A DNA stretch of 64,000 nucleotides from Candidatus Thorarchaeota archaeon. Lineage in GTDB: Archaea; Asgardarchaeota; Thorarchaeia; Thorarchaeales; Thorarchaeaceae. Within the stretch, counting starts at the first letter, position 1. Every line of letters starts with the position of its first letter. The notes below the pieces were generated by a model. It had not been told where the DNA came from. It worked only from the letters and a program-made list of their open reading frames with translations, and did no database searches. Position numbers and translations under genes: made by a program. The stretch lies in the NCBI GenBank assembly GCA_004524445.1, contig SDNP01000009.1, positions 1 to 64,000 on the forward strand, read 5' to 3'. Shown here piece after piece: positions 53,629 through 62,602 of this stretch.

Positions 53629-53657
53629 AAAATCGAGATAGATTATTTGTTTCTCAA

Positions 53658-54560
53658 TCAATCTCTATGCAATGCAAATTCACAACTCTTATTTCCCATA
53701 GCTCTGCATGAAGTTTCTTCCACAGAGATGCTAGGATTTCTCAATACCCCTTCAATAAACCCACTGAAAAAGTGACAAATGGGTCTATTGGCAGTCTTGC
53801 CGCGGCATACTGGGCATAACACGATATCATAGACTTCTTTATCACTGTCAAACTTCGTCACAGAGATTTCGTTCAACAAGTCTAGGAGCTCACTCTGTTG
53901 TATTACGAGCTTATCTTTGTACTCTGCCTTTGCAATCCGGTATCCAGCATATCTGCCAATGGTTCTAGCAACCAGGTCTTCAAGTTCTGGTTGATTTCCG
54001 AAGTAATTGTTCAGTTCTCTAACCAGTTTTATTGTATCCTCCGGGAAGTTTTGGATTATATCAAGTCCTAAATTCAAAACCATATAGAGCTGAGAGAGGG
54101 GAATGACCGAAGGTAGAAACTGAATAATCTCCGGATAATCGTTTCTAATCCTCATAAGGTGGTTATACAGATCACGAATATTCGATTTGAAACGCTGATA
54201 CCTCTCTCCTCGCACATACGCTTCTTCTTTCTGAAGGTGTCCTTCAAACTCCTGGAAGAACTGATTTTCAATTTGCTTTACCAGAATCTTAGCGAATTGA
54301 TCGTACTCCTGTTTCTCCACGTGAACGACAAAGAGAACAGGGTCTCTGGAGCTGTAGACCAAGAGCCCATTACCGGATTCTATTGCTTTCAGTTCTTCAT
54401 GACCTAATTCTTTTACGAGATTATTAATGGCGCTTGTGAAGCCTCCAAATAATTCCTCAAATGATTGTCGATTATCCCTTGCAGACCCATCCAAATTAAC
54501 ACTTACAAGTGGAATTCCAGCCAAATGGACGATATATACAGTCCTTACAATACCATTCAT
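53658..54560 (-). CDS. Longin-like plus V4R domain protein
   Basis: 300 residues. The N-terminal 110 (IVRTVYIVHLAGIPLVSVNL, LFGGFTSAINNLVKELGHEE, SRDPVLFVVHVEKQEYDQFA) have the longin/Roadblock-like plan. The C-terminal domain, with PVCRGKTANRPICHFFSGFI and EETSCRAMGNKSCEFA, has the cysteine pattern of V4R (4-vinyl reductase) ligand or metal-binding domains, and CPVC...C...C...C may bind zinc or iron. It starts at ATG 54560, which overlaps the stop of the upstream membrane protein gene (ATGA). The three minus-strand genes 53658-55273 thus look like one system, perhaps a sensor. The pairing with a ligand domain suggests signal detection; the ligand is unknown. Confidence 0.75.
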   Translation of the reverse strand: MNGIVRTVYIVHLAGIPLVSVNLDGSARDNRQSFEELFGGFTSAINNLVKELGHEELKAIESGNGLLVYSSRDPVLFVVHVEKQEYDQFAKILVKQIENQFFQEFEGHLQKEEAYVRGERYQRFKSNIRDLYNHLMRIRNDYPEIIQFLPSVIPLSQLYMVLNLGLDIIQNFPEDTIKLVRELNNYFGNQPELEDLVARTIGRYAGYRIAKAEYKDKLVIQQSELLDLLNEISVTKFDSDKEVYDIVLCPVCRGKTANRPICHFFSGFIEGVLRNPSISVEETSCRAMGNKSCEFALHRD

Positions 54561-54931
54561 CTGCTTTCTTCTCCAAAAAGACGTCGTGAGAAGTCGTAAA
54601 ATTGACCGAAGGCAATGACGAGTAGGAATATGCTGATTAGAAACAACCAAAGTCTGGTTGGCTTCCAGATATAATCATAAAACTCTCCCGGAGTGAACCA
54701 AAACCACTCATCAAATGCATCCATTGCAGAGCTTATGATTCCAAAAACCGAAGAAACGAGCAACGGATAGAAAGTTCTCTTTCTTTCAATCATTGGATAT
54801 CTTCTTGCTGCATATATGATCACAACAAGTAGCAGCATGAATGCAAACACTGTAAACAAATCCAAAAATGCCTTCACAATCTCTAAAATGCCGCTGGGAG
54901 GATGAAACTCGAAGGTAACTCCTTGCATCAA
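54557..54931 (-). CDS. Three-helix membrane protein, tandem paralogue of the next gene
   Basis: 124 residues with three membrane helices (FTVFAFMLLLVVIIYAARRY, LLVSSVFGIISSAMDAFDEW, LWLFLISIFLLVIAFGQF). The second helix ends with SSAMDAFDEW, matching HAIFDALDTL in the neighbouring protein, and both have Tyr-rich cytoplasmic ends. I do not recognise a family. It is the second gene of the operon, preceded directly by 54932 and overlapping the V4R gene. Confidence 0.65.
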   Translation of the reverse strand: MMQGVTFEFHPPSGILEIVKAFLDLFTVFAFMLLLVVIIYAARRYPMIERKRTFYPLLVSSVFGIISSAMDAFDEWFWFTPGEFYDYIWKPTRLWLFLISIFLLVIAFGQFYDFSRRLFGEESR

Positions 54932-55273
54932 TTATAACCCCCATTGCTTTGCGCCATAGTCGGCAATCCGATATACCCCATAGGCGAATAGAAGCAGTCC
55001 TATCACGAATGTCGAACCATCAAAAAGATTGAGAACATCAACGAGCGAATCATCGAATTGCAGCGTATCCAAGGCATCGAAAATTGCATGAAACATCAGG
55101 AGTGCAATGCCTGCCACAATAGACGTCCAACCCTCTGAGGTGATTCGTGGGTGCTTCTTTCTGATTTTGTATGCAAACAATGTGGCTACAAAAAGGCCTA
55201 GGGCTATCAAAGACTCCATGCTAATCAGGAACAGATCCTCTGGGTCTAAAAGGCCTATCTGCATGGCAAGCAC
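54932..55273 (-). CDS. Three-helix membrane protein, tandem paralogue
   Basis: 113 residues with three membrane helices (MESLIALGLFVATLFAYKIR, TSIVAGIALLMFHAIFDALD, GSTFVIGLLLFAYGVYRIAD). Layout and the FDALD motif match the protein at 54557, which starts one base later, so a tandem duplication is likely. It may form a two-subunit membrane sensor with its paralogue, passing a signal to the V4R-longin protein. This is inference from operon structure only. Confidence 0.65.
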   Translation of the reverse strand: MLAMQIGLLDPEDLFLISMESLIALGLFVATLFAYKIRKKHPRITSEGWTSIVAGIALLMFHAIFDALDTLQFDDSLVDVLNLFDGSTFVIGLLLFAYGVYRIADYGAKQWGL

Positions 55274-55432
55274 TGAATATCAACTATTAGAAGCGGGAAT
55301 TAAATCTTCCTGAGGAGAATAAGGAAATTAGTGACATGCAATCCTTGCTCTATGAGGTAACGAATACCTATTGATTGCTACGAGAGAAAATCCTTTCTTA
55401 TGCTGGCTTATTTTTCGGAGGGTGAACAGACC

Positions 55433-56227
55433 ATGGACCTAGAATACTTCTCAGACGAGGAGTATCACCGAGCCTTTATTGACTTCGGTGGAGTCCGAGA
55501 AGAAATTGCTCGTCTTTTATTCCATAGCCTTGGGATGAATACAGAAATAATCCTAGATATTCCTGCTGGCCATGGCTACCTTTCCTTTGAAGTTGCGAAA
55601 CGATTCAAACAGAGTCGTGTCTTGGGTATAGGCCTCCCAAATGATTGCACCGCGTATCTGAGAATTCGGAATCAAAACAAATTCTCGCCTTTCTATGATA
55701 GAGTCGATTTCACTGCCTGTGATGCAACGAGATTGGCTTTGCCTGCTGGCTCTTGTGATTTAATAGTTAACTTCCTTGGACTCGAAGATATAAGGATGAC
55801 AAGGGGTGAAACCGGAGTACTTCAGACACTATCCGAGTTCGCTAGAGTGCTAAGAGGCGGTGCAATACTTGAGCTTACTATCGCAGAATATGGCGATACA
55901 CCTGAGGAGGAAATTGCCAAATCTGTTTGGGAGAGCATAGGATTGAATGCTGTTTTCCAGCCTATCAACTTCTATAGTGATAAGCTGAACGAACTTGATT
56001 TTAAGCTGACAAAGAAGAGAAAAATGTTGTATCCGAAAAAGATGAAAGCTAACCAGGCGAGAGAAGAGATTGAGTTTGCTTGTTTGAATGCCCCCAAGAT
56101 ATACAAGTCATTCGGCGTGAATTCAGTTTCATTTGATGAGATATGGTCCGAGTTCGGTTCTCTGATTGAAACACACGGAATGGCATACTGGTCAAAATTG
56201 TGGGTATTAATTTTTCAGAAGGTATGA
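55433..56227 (+). CDS. SAM-dependent methyltransferase
   Basis: 264 residues. Motif I is ILDIPAGHGYLSFEVAKRF, motif II FTACDATRLALPAGSCDLIV, and a post-motif helix follows in SEFARVLRGGAILELTIAE. It resembles class I methyltransferases of the UbiE/Methyltransf_11 group. Start at ATG 55433 follows GGAGGG about 10 bases upstream; ATG 55400 is also in frame. Substrate unknown. It precedes a PhzF gene by 46 bases on the same strand. Confidence 0.85.
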   Translation: MDLEYFSDEEYHRAFIDFGGVREEIARLLFHSLGMNTEIILDIPAGHGYLSFEVAKRFKQSRVLGIGLPNDCTAYLRIRNQNKFSPFYDRVDFTACDATRLALPAGSCDLIVNFLGLEDIRMTRGETGVLQTLSEFARVLRGGAILELTIAEYGDTPEEEIAKSVWESIGLNAVFQPINFYSDKLNELDFKLTKKRKMLYPKKMKANQAREEIEFACLNAPKIYKSFGVNSVSFDEIWSEFGSLIETHGMAYWSKLWVLIFQKV

Positions 56228-56273
56228 TAGGACGAAAGTCTGTTCTTCTGATCATGCCAAATAAGGAGGCAAG

Positions 56274-57248
56274 ATGTTACCCATGCAATTCTTAATTAGC
56301 AGTGCTACCTTATTCTCGGCGAGTTGCGATAGAATGTTACGTAAGAACGAACTGAATTTCCTTCAAGTGGATGCTTTCACAGATACCCGTTTTGGGGGAA
56401 ATCCCGCTATTGTTGTGTTAGATGCTGACTCTCTTGATGATGAACAGATGTATATGATTGCAGAAGAGATGAGCTCACGGGAAACTGTCTTTGTTTGTAA
56501 ATCATCTGTCGCTGACTTCTGTTTTCGATTTCTCACGTCAAAGGGTGAAATTGACTTTTCAGGACATTCTGCAATTGCTGCCTTTCATGCACTAGTTGAG
56601 GAGGGCAAAGCAGAAGTGGTATACGATGTGACAATGCTCTCATTGGAAACCAAATCTGGGGTTCTGCAGGTTGAGATCGTGAAGAATGAAACCACCCGCA
56701 CCCATGAAGTCCAAATAACTCATTCACGACCCGAGTTCATGAACACTTATGATACTAAAGCATATGCGGAGGCGCTCGGACTCAATCTTGTCGATATAAT
56801 GTCTTTGTATCCTATACAGACAGTGAGTACTGGGACTCCTCATTTGGTTATCCCATTGATGAGTCTTGATGCCTTAGAACGGGTCAAACCGAACTTGGAT
56901 TTGATTGAGAGTTTATCCGCTGATGGTGACTATGACTCAATCATTGCATTCACGAAAGAAACGCATGAAGTAACTTCTGATGCGCATCTCAAACACTTTG
57001 CTCCTGCGCTTGGTGTTGCCGAAGAGCCGGCATCGGGGGTTGCTTCAGGATGTTTGGGAAGCTATCTTATTCGGCATGGTATTATTGACTCTACAAATCG
57101 TGTTTCAACTATTGTTCTAGAGCAAGGATACCATCTGGGCCGTCCAAGTAAGGTGATAGTGGAAGTAATCGGAGATAGAGAGGGAATCGAACAAGTCAAA
57201 GTGAGCGGCACAGCAGTCACTGTGATGAAAGGTGAAATATACATCTAG
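56274..57248 (+). CDS. PhzF-family isomerase/epimerase
   Basis: 324 residues. PhzF fold: FLQVDAFTDTRFGGNPAIVV at the start, SSRETVFVCKSS with the catalytic Glu, DFSGHSAIAAFHAL, and EPASGVASGCLGSYLIRHGI in the second half. Enzymes of the family catalyse isomerisation of diaminopimelate-like or dihydroanthranilate substrates; the true one here is unknown. AGGAGG sits just upstream of ATG 56274, which gives about 20 extra residues (MLPMQFLISSATLFSAS) before the usual start near ATG 56334; these are odd for a cytoplasmic enzyme. Confidence 0.88.
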   Translation: MLPMQFLISSATLFSASCDRMLRKNELNFLQVDAFTDTRFGGNPAIVVLDADSLDDEQMYMIAEEMSSRETVFVCKSSVADFCFRFLTSKGEIDFSGHSAIAAFHALVEEGKAEVVYDVTMLSLETKSGVLQVEIVKNETTRTHEVQITHSRPEFMNTYDTKAYAEALGLNLVDIMSLYPIQTVSTGTPHLVIPLMSLDALERVKPNLDLIESLSADGDYDSIIAFTKETHEVTSDAHLKHFAPALGVAEEPASGVASGCLGSYLIRHGIIDSTNRVSTIVLEQGYHLGRPSKVIVEVIGDREGIEQVKVSGTAVTVMKGEIYI

Positions 57249-57407
57249 TTTGATTTCATGTCCCCTGATTGAAAATATGACTCATATGAGAGCATTTTAC
57301 TTGTTTTGATAGTTCCATGTAATAGTCGTTAATTCATGAAATGATTTTCGACAGATTCAGAAACTCTAAAAAAGGTGTTTGAGGGTGCCAGCTGCGGAAG
57401 ATGCTTG

Positions 57408-58487
57408 ATGAATGAGTACAAGGCAATTATAGCAGAGGAGCAGAAGAGAGTTAACGACGCTTTGGTGAAGTATCTAGATTCAAAAATTGAACAAGTAAGT
57501 CGATTAGGAGATTGGCACACAAAGTACTATGCCAATATCAAGGAGTATATCATGCGCGGGGGAAAACGGCTTCGTCCTATTCTTGTGGCAGTAGGCTATA
57601 AATGCATACGAAAAGAAGTAGACATTCAGCATCTCTATCGCGCAGCGTGTTCCGTAGAAATCTTGCATAACGGATCACTCCTCCATGATGATTTAATCGA
57701 CCATGATGAATCTAGACGTGGAGGCAAGACATTCCATGCCACCTATCGAGACTGGTATAAGACCAGATCTAACAACATGGAAAAGGCTCAAGACTTCGGA
57801 ATGACCATGGCTATTCTTGGTGGTGATTCTCTCCTCAATATGGGATCAGAAGCGATAAGCGACTCGCACCTGGAACCTGAGATTGCAGTCAAATGTCAGA
57901 AGCTCTACCAGACCGCATTCCAATATCTGGCTGATGGTGTGATGCTGGAGATGACAATGGTGAATCAACAGGACACACCTCCGGAAACCTATCTAGAAAT
58001 GGTCGCCATGAAAACAGCTGTCCTGTTCGAAAAGGCGTTATTAATGGGTGCAACTCTGGCTGGTGCTACTGAGGTGCAATTGAATGCCTTGCAGGAGTAT
58101 GGTATCAAAGTTGGGCAAGCTTTTCAGATGCAAGATGATATCTTAGGGACTTTTGGCGACGAAGAAATCACTGGCAAACCAGCAGACGGGGATATTCGTG
58201 AAGGAAAGAAAACGATGCTGGTCATCTTAGCTTACAAAAACGCAAATGAAAAGCAGCGAAACTTGCTTGATAATCTTCTAGGCAAAGAAGGCATGGATCA
58301 TGAAGAAGTAGAACAGGTTCGACAGGTATTCCGTGATACAGGTGCTCTAGAAGAAACTGAGGGTTTCATGATGGATTTGCTCAGAAAAGGTCAGAGTGCC
58401 TTGGAAGCAGCAGTTCCTCCATTTACTCAAAGATACAAACACTTCCTTCTCAATCTTTCGCAGTTTCTCGTAGAGAGGCAGTATTAA
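57408..58487 (+). CDS. Polyprenyl (geranylgeranyl-type) diphosphate synthase
   Basis: 359 residues. Condenses isopentenyl diphosphate onto allylic diphosphates for archaeal lipid chains. First Asp-rich motif LLHDDLIDHDESRRG (Asp94, 95, 98), GGKRLRP for substrate binding, and second motif FQMQDDILGTFGD. The product chain length cannot be assigned safely: the residue five before the first Asp is small (NGS), which often permits longer chains. Start is taken at ATG 57408 (MNEYKAIIAEEQ); GTG 57375 is in frame. Together with Tes it supports ether-lipid synthesis. Confidence 0.92.
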   Translation: MNEYKAIIAEEQKRVNDALVKYLDSKIEQVSRLGDWHTKYYANIKEYIMRGGKRLRPILVAVGYKCIRKEVDIQHLYRAACSVEILHNGSLLHDDLIDHDESRRGGKTFHATYRDWYKTRSNNMEKAQDFGMTMAILGGDSLLNMGSEAISDSHLEPEIAVKCQKLYQTAFQYLADGVMLEMTMVNQQDTPPETYLEMVAMKTAVLFEKALLMGATLAGATEVQLNALQEYGIKVGQAFQMQDDILGTFGDEEITGKPADGDIREGKKTMLVILAYKNANEKQRNLLDNLLGKEGMDHEEVEQVRQVFRDTGALEETEGFMMDLLRKGQSALEAAVPPFTQRYKHFLLNLSQFLVERQY

Positions 58488-58515
58488 ACATAAAATATCA
58501 CTGGTCGATTTTCTA

Positions 58516-59112
58516 TCAACTCGCTGCATACCTACTCTCAATCAGGTGAAGACTAAGAAGAAGAAGATCTTCTCCTTCAGCATCAAGTAGCCTTCTCATG
58601 GGCTTGAGTAATTCAGGGGCATCTTGCTCCAAATACTCAATAAATTTGGAACTGGACCTCGATAGGGCTTTGCGCATCTCTCTAGCATGAAGGATTATTG
58701 TTTCGTTTGCCTTTGCCTGGCCAGCATATTCAGTGAGTAAAAGATGATCCATGAGTTTCACAATTTCCTCTGCAATTTTACTCGATTCGCTTACCATTCC
58801 CTCGTCAGCCTTTCTACCCTGTCCATATTTTGACCTGACAAATTCGAGAATTGGCTTGTGCCTATCGATATCCTCATCGTATGGCTCTTTCTCTAGTTCA
58901 CTTGCATCAATATCTCTCTTCCAACACACCTTTCCATGTAGATATGCCTTGGAGATGTATCCCTTCTTCTCCATGTCCTGTAAATGCTCTTGGAATATGT
59001 CTCTCGTTATTAACGAGCCACGAGCAGAAAGCAGTAGATACTTGTGAAAGAGGGTTTCCTCGAATTCTATCAAAGCCGTACCAAAGGCGCGTAGGATATC
59101 TCTCTCCAACAT
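58516..59112 (-). CDS. Winged-helix-like hypothetical protein
   Basis: 198 residues. The N-terminal helices with LLLSARGSLITRDIFQEHLQ and KGYISKAYLHGKVCWKRDI look like a helix-turn-helix with a wing, then a long helical segment (EIVKLMDHLLLTEYAGQAKA, FIEYLEQDAPELLKPMRRLL). It may be a DNA-binding regulator. Its gene lies between the polyprenyl synthase (convergent) and a terminator pair. There is no family assignment. Confidence 0.6.
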   Translation of the reverse strand: MLERDILRAFGTALIEFEETLFHKYLLLSARGSLITRDIFQEHLQDMEKKGYISKAYLHGKVCWKRDIDASELEKEPYDEDIDRHKPILEFVRSKYGQGRKADEGMVSESSKIAEEIVKLMDHLLLTEYAGQAKANETIILHAREMRKALSRSSSKFIEYLEQDAPELLKPMRRLLDAEGEDLLLLSLHLIESRYAAS

Positions 59113-59228
59113 CTCTATTTTCCCACTCAGAGGTCTCTTTTATCATTAAATCAATGCTTAATGTCAACTAACTACTTACGTATTTGATAATAAGAACATT
59201 GGCAGGCTAGACCCATTCCATAAAGAGT

Positions 59229-59277
59229 CCGTAGAATCTTTCTACGGTAAGAAGAAAAAAGGCGGCAAAAAGCCGCC
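59229..59277 (-). terminator. Tandem terminator hairpins of the phospholipase C-like gene
   Basis: Two stem-loops follow the stop of the 59285 gene on the minus strand: GGCGGC (59261-59266) with GCCGCC (59272-59277), loop AAAAA, and CCGTAGAA with TTCTACGG (about 59229-59247). On the minus strand the first is followed by a TTTTTTCTTCTT tract, as in intrinsic terminators. Confidence 0.7.
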
Positions 59278-59284
59278 TAGCTAA

Positions 59285-61186
59285 CTATCTTCTCCTAAGC
59301 AGAATTATCACAACAAGGACAATTACTACGGCGGCAATGCCAATTCCGAGAAAAATCAGCATTGTTGGGTCGAGTACTAGAGCAGTATCAGTGGTGCCTG
59401 TACCAGCTCCCCATGAGATATCAAAATATGCTCTGACTGCAGTATTGCCATTGGCATCCGTTGCAATAATGCTAAACGTGAGATTTCCGCTAGTCACATC
59501 TGGAATCTCCACTGAGTACTCATCGCCCATGGCAGACATATCCAGTTCAACACTAGTTGAGTCTGTGGTATAATTGAGCCTCACGGACTCTATTCCATAT
59601 GGGTCTGTAACCCCTGCAGATATGGTGACGGTGTTTCCTTCACCTGGGTTTTCGGGTGTCCAACTAACATCCTTAATCCGTGGACCAATCTCATCTTCGT
59701 TGCTGATATTCTCGATAGACCTATTTGTTGTCGACCAATCAATGAAATTCTCTAAGAGCTGAATATTGCTAAAGATAGCAGTCTTCCCATAGTCAAAGTT
59801 GCTGAAGAAAGTGGTACCGGCAACAAGTAACCGCAAATCACCAATTTCCTCGACTGCAACCAAGGGGATTTGATTACCATATACTCCATCATCCGTATCA
59901 TCATAGATGACTTCTGGAGCGGGAGCTACCTGATCTGTCTGATATGCACTCTCTTCTCCATAGACAATTGGTAATGTGGGATTTTCATCAATGAAGTAAA
60001 GGGAAGTCGGTGAGAACAATGTTAATGCTGATACACCATATGTCAAATCGTTTGTATCCTGAGGTTCTGGAATATCATAAATGTCATTGTACCAGAGTTG
60101 GTAGGTCCCGAGCATGTAGACATTATCGTCATTTATTCTTATGTCTGAACCAATTGCGTTCAGTATTTGATTTGGTCTTGCGTTGTCAACATATTCAGAG
60201 AAATCTCCTCTGGCAGTCAGAATCATAGACTTATTTCCGGTCGATGCCCAGTTTGAGATGGCAGTCAATTCTGATGAAGTATATTCATCAAGTGCGCAGG
60301 TTGCAATGAACAGGTCCACATCAGAAAGGTCCTCGGTAGTAAATGATGTTGTTTGCTTTCTAAGCTCATAGTGATTGCGTTCGAGTGTCTGTTCAATAGA
60401 TGAAAGCTGATCCTCGCCTTGATAGTCGATGTAGTCATTCGTATGAGCATAGTCGATTAATGCCACATGATCATATGTTATGGTAATATCTGGAGCTGAA
60501 ATGGAATCTGTTATGGTATAGAAAAGAGAGAGAACCCCATCTACGGCCTTGAAGAGGCAGTTCTCCGTTATTTCTTTGACCTCCGGATCATCTAAGGCTC
60601 GCGAATCCTCATCATCATAGTGCGCAACTATTGTATCATAGAATTGATGAGAATACTCTGCATTCTCAATGACAAGGTCAGTCACATTTTCAACAATAGA
60701 TTCGGTTGGGTCATCAATCTCAAGTGAGCCAAGATTCTCATTTATGTCCTTTTCATAGCCGGAGTGCCCTGGCCAATAATCGTCAGTGTGCACCGGAATA
60801 CACGGGTCCGAAAAGTAGTGAGTCAGTACTCCTGCAGCGAAGAAACCATCTTCCCAGTTTCCTGCAGTGAAGTTATCTCTGGTAAATTCAAACCACTCAG
60901 CTGCAGCCCATGGTGCATTGTAATCCCCTGTTTCCGGATAGTAGAGATGATTTTCCCAATCTTGCCATACTTGGTCCGGCGTTGTTGATCCAGTGATGAG
61001 TTCAGGCAAGTAATATTGAAACGCCTCCAACCAGCTGGAGTTCGATATGGCATTGACTGCGGTGTCAACAATGTACATGTGGGTGGTCAATCCCCACGCA
61101 CTGGCTGGCTGAGCACTTGGCAGAGTTATTGTCATTGGCACAAATGATAGCAACAAAACACAGAGAAGGACCTTGGATCTTTTCAT
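59285..61186 (-). CDS. Secreted zinc-dependent phospholipase C-like protein, membrane-anchored
   Basis: 633 residues from ATG 61186. A signal peptide ends in QPASA, so the mature chain starts WGLTTHMYIVD, the mark of the zinc phospholipase C/P1 nuclease fold, where the N-terminal Trp and His bind zinc. Further candidate ligands: Asp71, His80 (WENHLYYP), His123 and Asp127 (LTHYFSDP), His133, His141 (GHSGYE) and Glu145. A DUF4350-like domain (VALIDYAHTNDYIDYQGEDQ) and an Ig-like domain follow, then one membrane helix (LIFLGIGIAAVVIVLVVIIL) and RRR. It should act outside the cell on phospholipids or nucleotides; this is a family-based inference. Confidence 0.82.
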   Translation of the reverse strand: MKRSKVLLCVLLLSFVPMTITLPSAQPASAWGLTTHMYIVDTAVNAISNSSWLEAFQYYLPELITGSTTPDQVWQDWENHLYYPETGDYNAPWAAAEWFEFTRDNFTAGNWEDGFFAAGVLTHYFSDPCIPVHTDDYWPGHSGYEKDINENLGSLEIDDPTESIVENVTDLVIENAEYSHQFYDTIVAHYDDEDSRALDDPEVKEITENCLFKAVDGVLSLFYTITDSISAPDITITYDHVALIDYAHTNDYIDYQGEDQLSSIEQTLERNHYELRKQTTSFTTEDLSDVDLFIATCALDEYTSSELTAISNWASTGNKSMILTARGDFSEYVDNARPNQILNAIGSDIRINDDNVYMLGTYQLWYNDIYDIPEPQDTNDLTYGVSALTLFSPTSLYFIDENPTLPIVYGEESAYQTDQVAPAPEVIYDDTDDGVYGNQIPLVAVEEIGDLRLLVAGTTFFSNFDYGKTAIFSNIQLLENFIDWSTTNRSIENISNEDEIGPRIKDVSWTPENPGEGNTVTISAGVTDPYGIESVRLNYTTDSTSVELDMSAMGDEYSVEIPDVTSGNLTFSIIATDANGNTAVRAYFDISWGAGTGTTDTALVLDPTMLIFLGIGIAAVVIVLVVIILLRRR

Positions 61187-61240
61187 ATTGGAACAAGGAT
61201 AATATTGCCACAAATAAACTGTACGGAAAAAAATTAGAAT

Positions 61241-61269
61241 GAAGTAGCGGGCAAAAACCCGACTACTTC
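61241..61269 (-). terminator. Terminator of the DUF4350-like surface protein gene
   Basis: GAAGTAGCGGG (61241-61251) pairs with CCCG-CTACTTC (61258-61269, one bulged A) around loop CAAAAA/ in 5-6 bases. On the minus strand it is followed by ATTCTAATTTTTTTCC, a proper T-run. It lies 10 bases after the stop at 61279. Confidence 0.75.
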
Positions 61270-61278
61270 GAATTTGAA

Positions 61279-62301
61279 TTATTTCCTTCTCATGACGGCT
61301 ATAATGATGATTACAACCACAACAGCACCAATAGCTCCGATAGCAATTATCAGAGTCATGTCTTGGGCCTGTGCTTGGTTCATGCCAAAGTCAATAGCCT
61401 GTGGGACTATCCTCTCTGACAGCTCAACACCATAGTATTCGGATTCGAACATCGGTCGGTAGTCACCGTAGGGTGATGCTCCAGACACAATGATTACGTT
61501 GTCGCCAGTTTCACCAGCGTTAATCTCGATGGTTGCTGCGACAAATGAACCTGTGTCTCCCTCATCATGTACATAGCCATCAATCAGGTCTGCGTTTACG
61601 ATGGTTGCATCCTCGGAGTAGTAGAGGAATGGATACACATTAGCAATCTCTTCTGTTTCCAGCGCAACGGGGTCAACTCCAACACCAGGGGTATCGGAGT
61701 CACTACCATAAAGGCAGGTTGGTCCGTGCATAAGGACTGCATCAACACCCTCCACAATGGGGGCGACGAATGGGTCATCGCTGGTAACAGTGGCAACGGG
61801 TCGATAGCCAGCTCCAGCATTAGACTCGGGGTCTTCTACTGAGAGTGGTTCTCCGTACACATGTGAACCCAACGGCTCTAGAATGGCTGACATGTTATCA
61901 AAGATGTACTGATTGCCACCATAATCTGAATCATAAGCGATCCAGACGAATTTTCTTCCATCTGCATACCAATCTTCGATCGCAGATATCTCGCTACTTG
62001 TATATCCGTTGCTAGTTCCATACATGGATCCTGCAACAAATCCAACTGCGCCATCCAGCACGCTTGAGTTGATCCCACCCTTGGCCCACACAACAGTGTA
62101 GCCCAAGTCGGTCAGGTTATTGGCCAACCATAAGTCGGTTGTATTGATCAAGTTGCTATTTTCTTGACCATGTGAATAGTCAAAGACTATTGTACCTGTA
62201 CCTGCAGCCTTTACGGGGGCAGGACCAATCAGAAGCGCAGCCATTAGAGCAGTTAAAATGCCTAATGTGAAGGCACGTCTTGCTAAAAGCTTGTTTGTCA
62301 T
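61279..62301 (-). CDS. Secreted DUF4350-like protein with C-terminal membrane anchor
   Basis: 340 residues from ATG 62301, set by AGGAGGA about 10 bases upstream. A signal peptide (GILTALMAALLIGPAPVKAA) is followed by TIVFDYSHGQENSNLINTTD, a strand and Gly-turn pattern seen in DUF4350/ThuA-like domains, a long extracellular region rich in Asp and Gly, and a membrane helix (LIIAIGAIGAVVVVIIIIAV) ending MRRK. Its start domain is like the second domain of the phospholipase-like protein next to it, so they probably share an origin and a surface role. Exact function unknown. Confidence 0.7.
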   Translation of the reverse strand: MTNKLLARRAFTLGILTALMAALLIGPAPVKAAGTGTIVFDYSHGQENSNLINTTDLWLANNLTDLGYTVVWAKGGINSSVLDGAVGFVAGSMYGTSNGYTSSEISAIEDWYADGRKFVWIAYDSDYGGNQYIFDNMSAILEPLGSHVYGEPLSVEDPESNAGAGYRPVATVTSDDPFVAPIVEGVDAVLMHGPTCLYGSDSDTPGVGVDPVALETEEIANVYPFLYYSEDATIVNADLIDGYVHDEGDTGSFVAATIEINAGETGDNVIIVSGASPYGDYRPMFESEYYGVELSERIVPQAIDFGMNQAQAQDMTLIIAIGAIGAVVVVIIIIAVMRRK

Positions 62302-62554
62302 CTGATCAGATTCCTCCTTCTCAATAACTCTGAGAAGATACTTCCCAGTCGGTATTGCCATGATAAAACCTTTTCGCGTGATGTGTTCCTAAAATGGGCA
62401 TAATCGACGAATATGGATTAAAAAATCGTCAAAACGTGCTTGGTTTGCATATTTATTGAGTAAGAAATTTGGGGCACAATTGATTCAGATATTCCCTGTT
62501 TGGTAAACCTTAATTACTGGAAGTTAGTCATCTATTTATTGGATGAATGATTGA

Positions 62555-62580
62555 AACTGGAGCAAGCTTTTGCTTCAGTT
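62555..62580 (+). promoter_or_regulatory. Long hairpin in the leader of the substrate-binding protein gene
   Basis: AACTGGAGCAA (62555-62565) pairs with TTGCTTCAGTT (62570-62580) over 11 bp with one G-U, loop GCTT. It ends 22 bases before the ATG at 62603. A TATA-like CTATTTATTGG lies about 20-25 bases upstream, so it would be at the very 5' end of the mRNA. It may stabilise the message or regulate it. The rest of the 300-base gap holds no other gene. Confidence 0.45.
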
Positions 62581-62602
62581 ATTATGAGAGAGGATAATAC
62601 GA

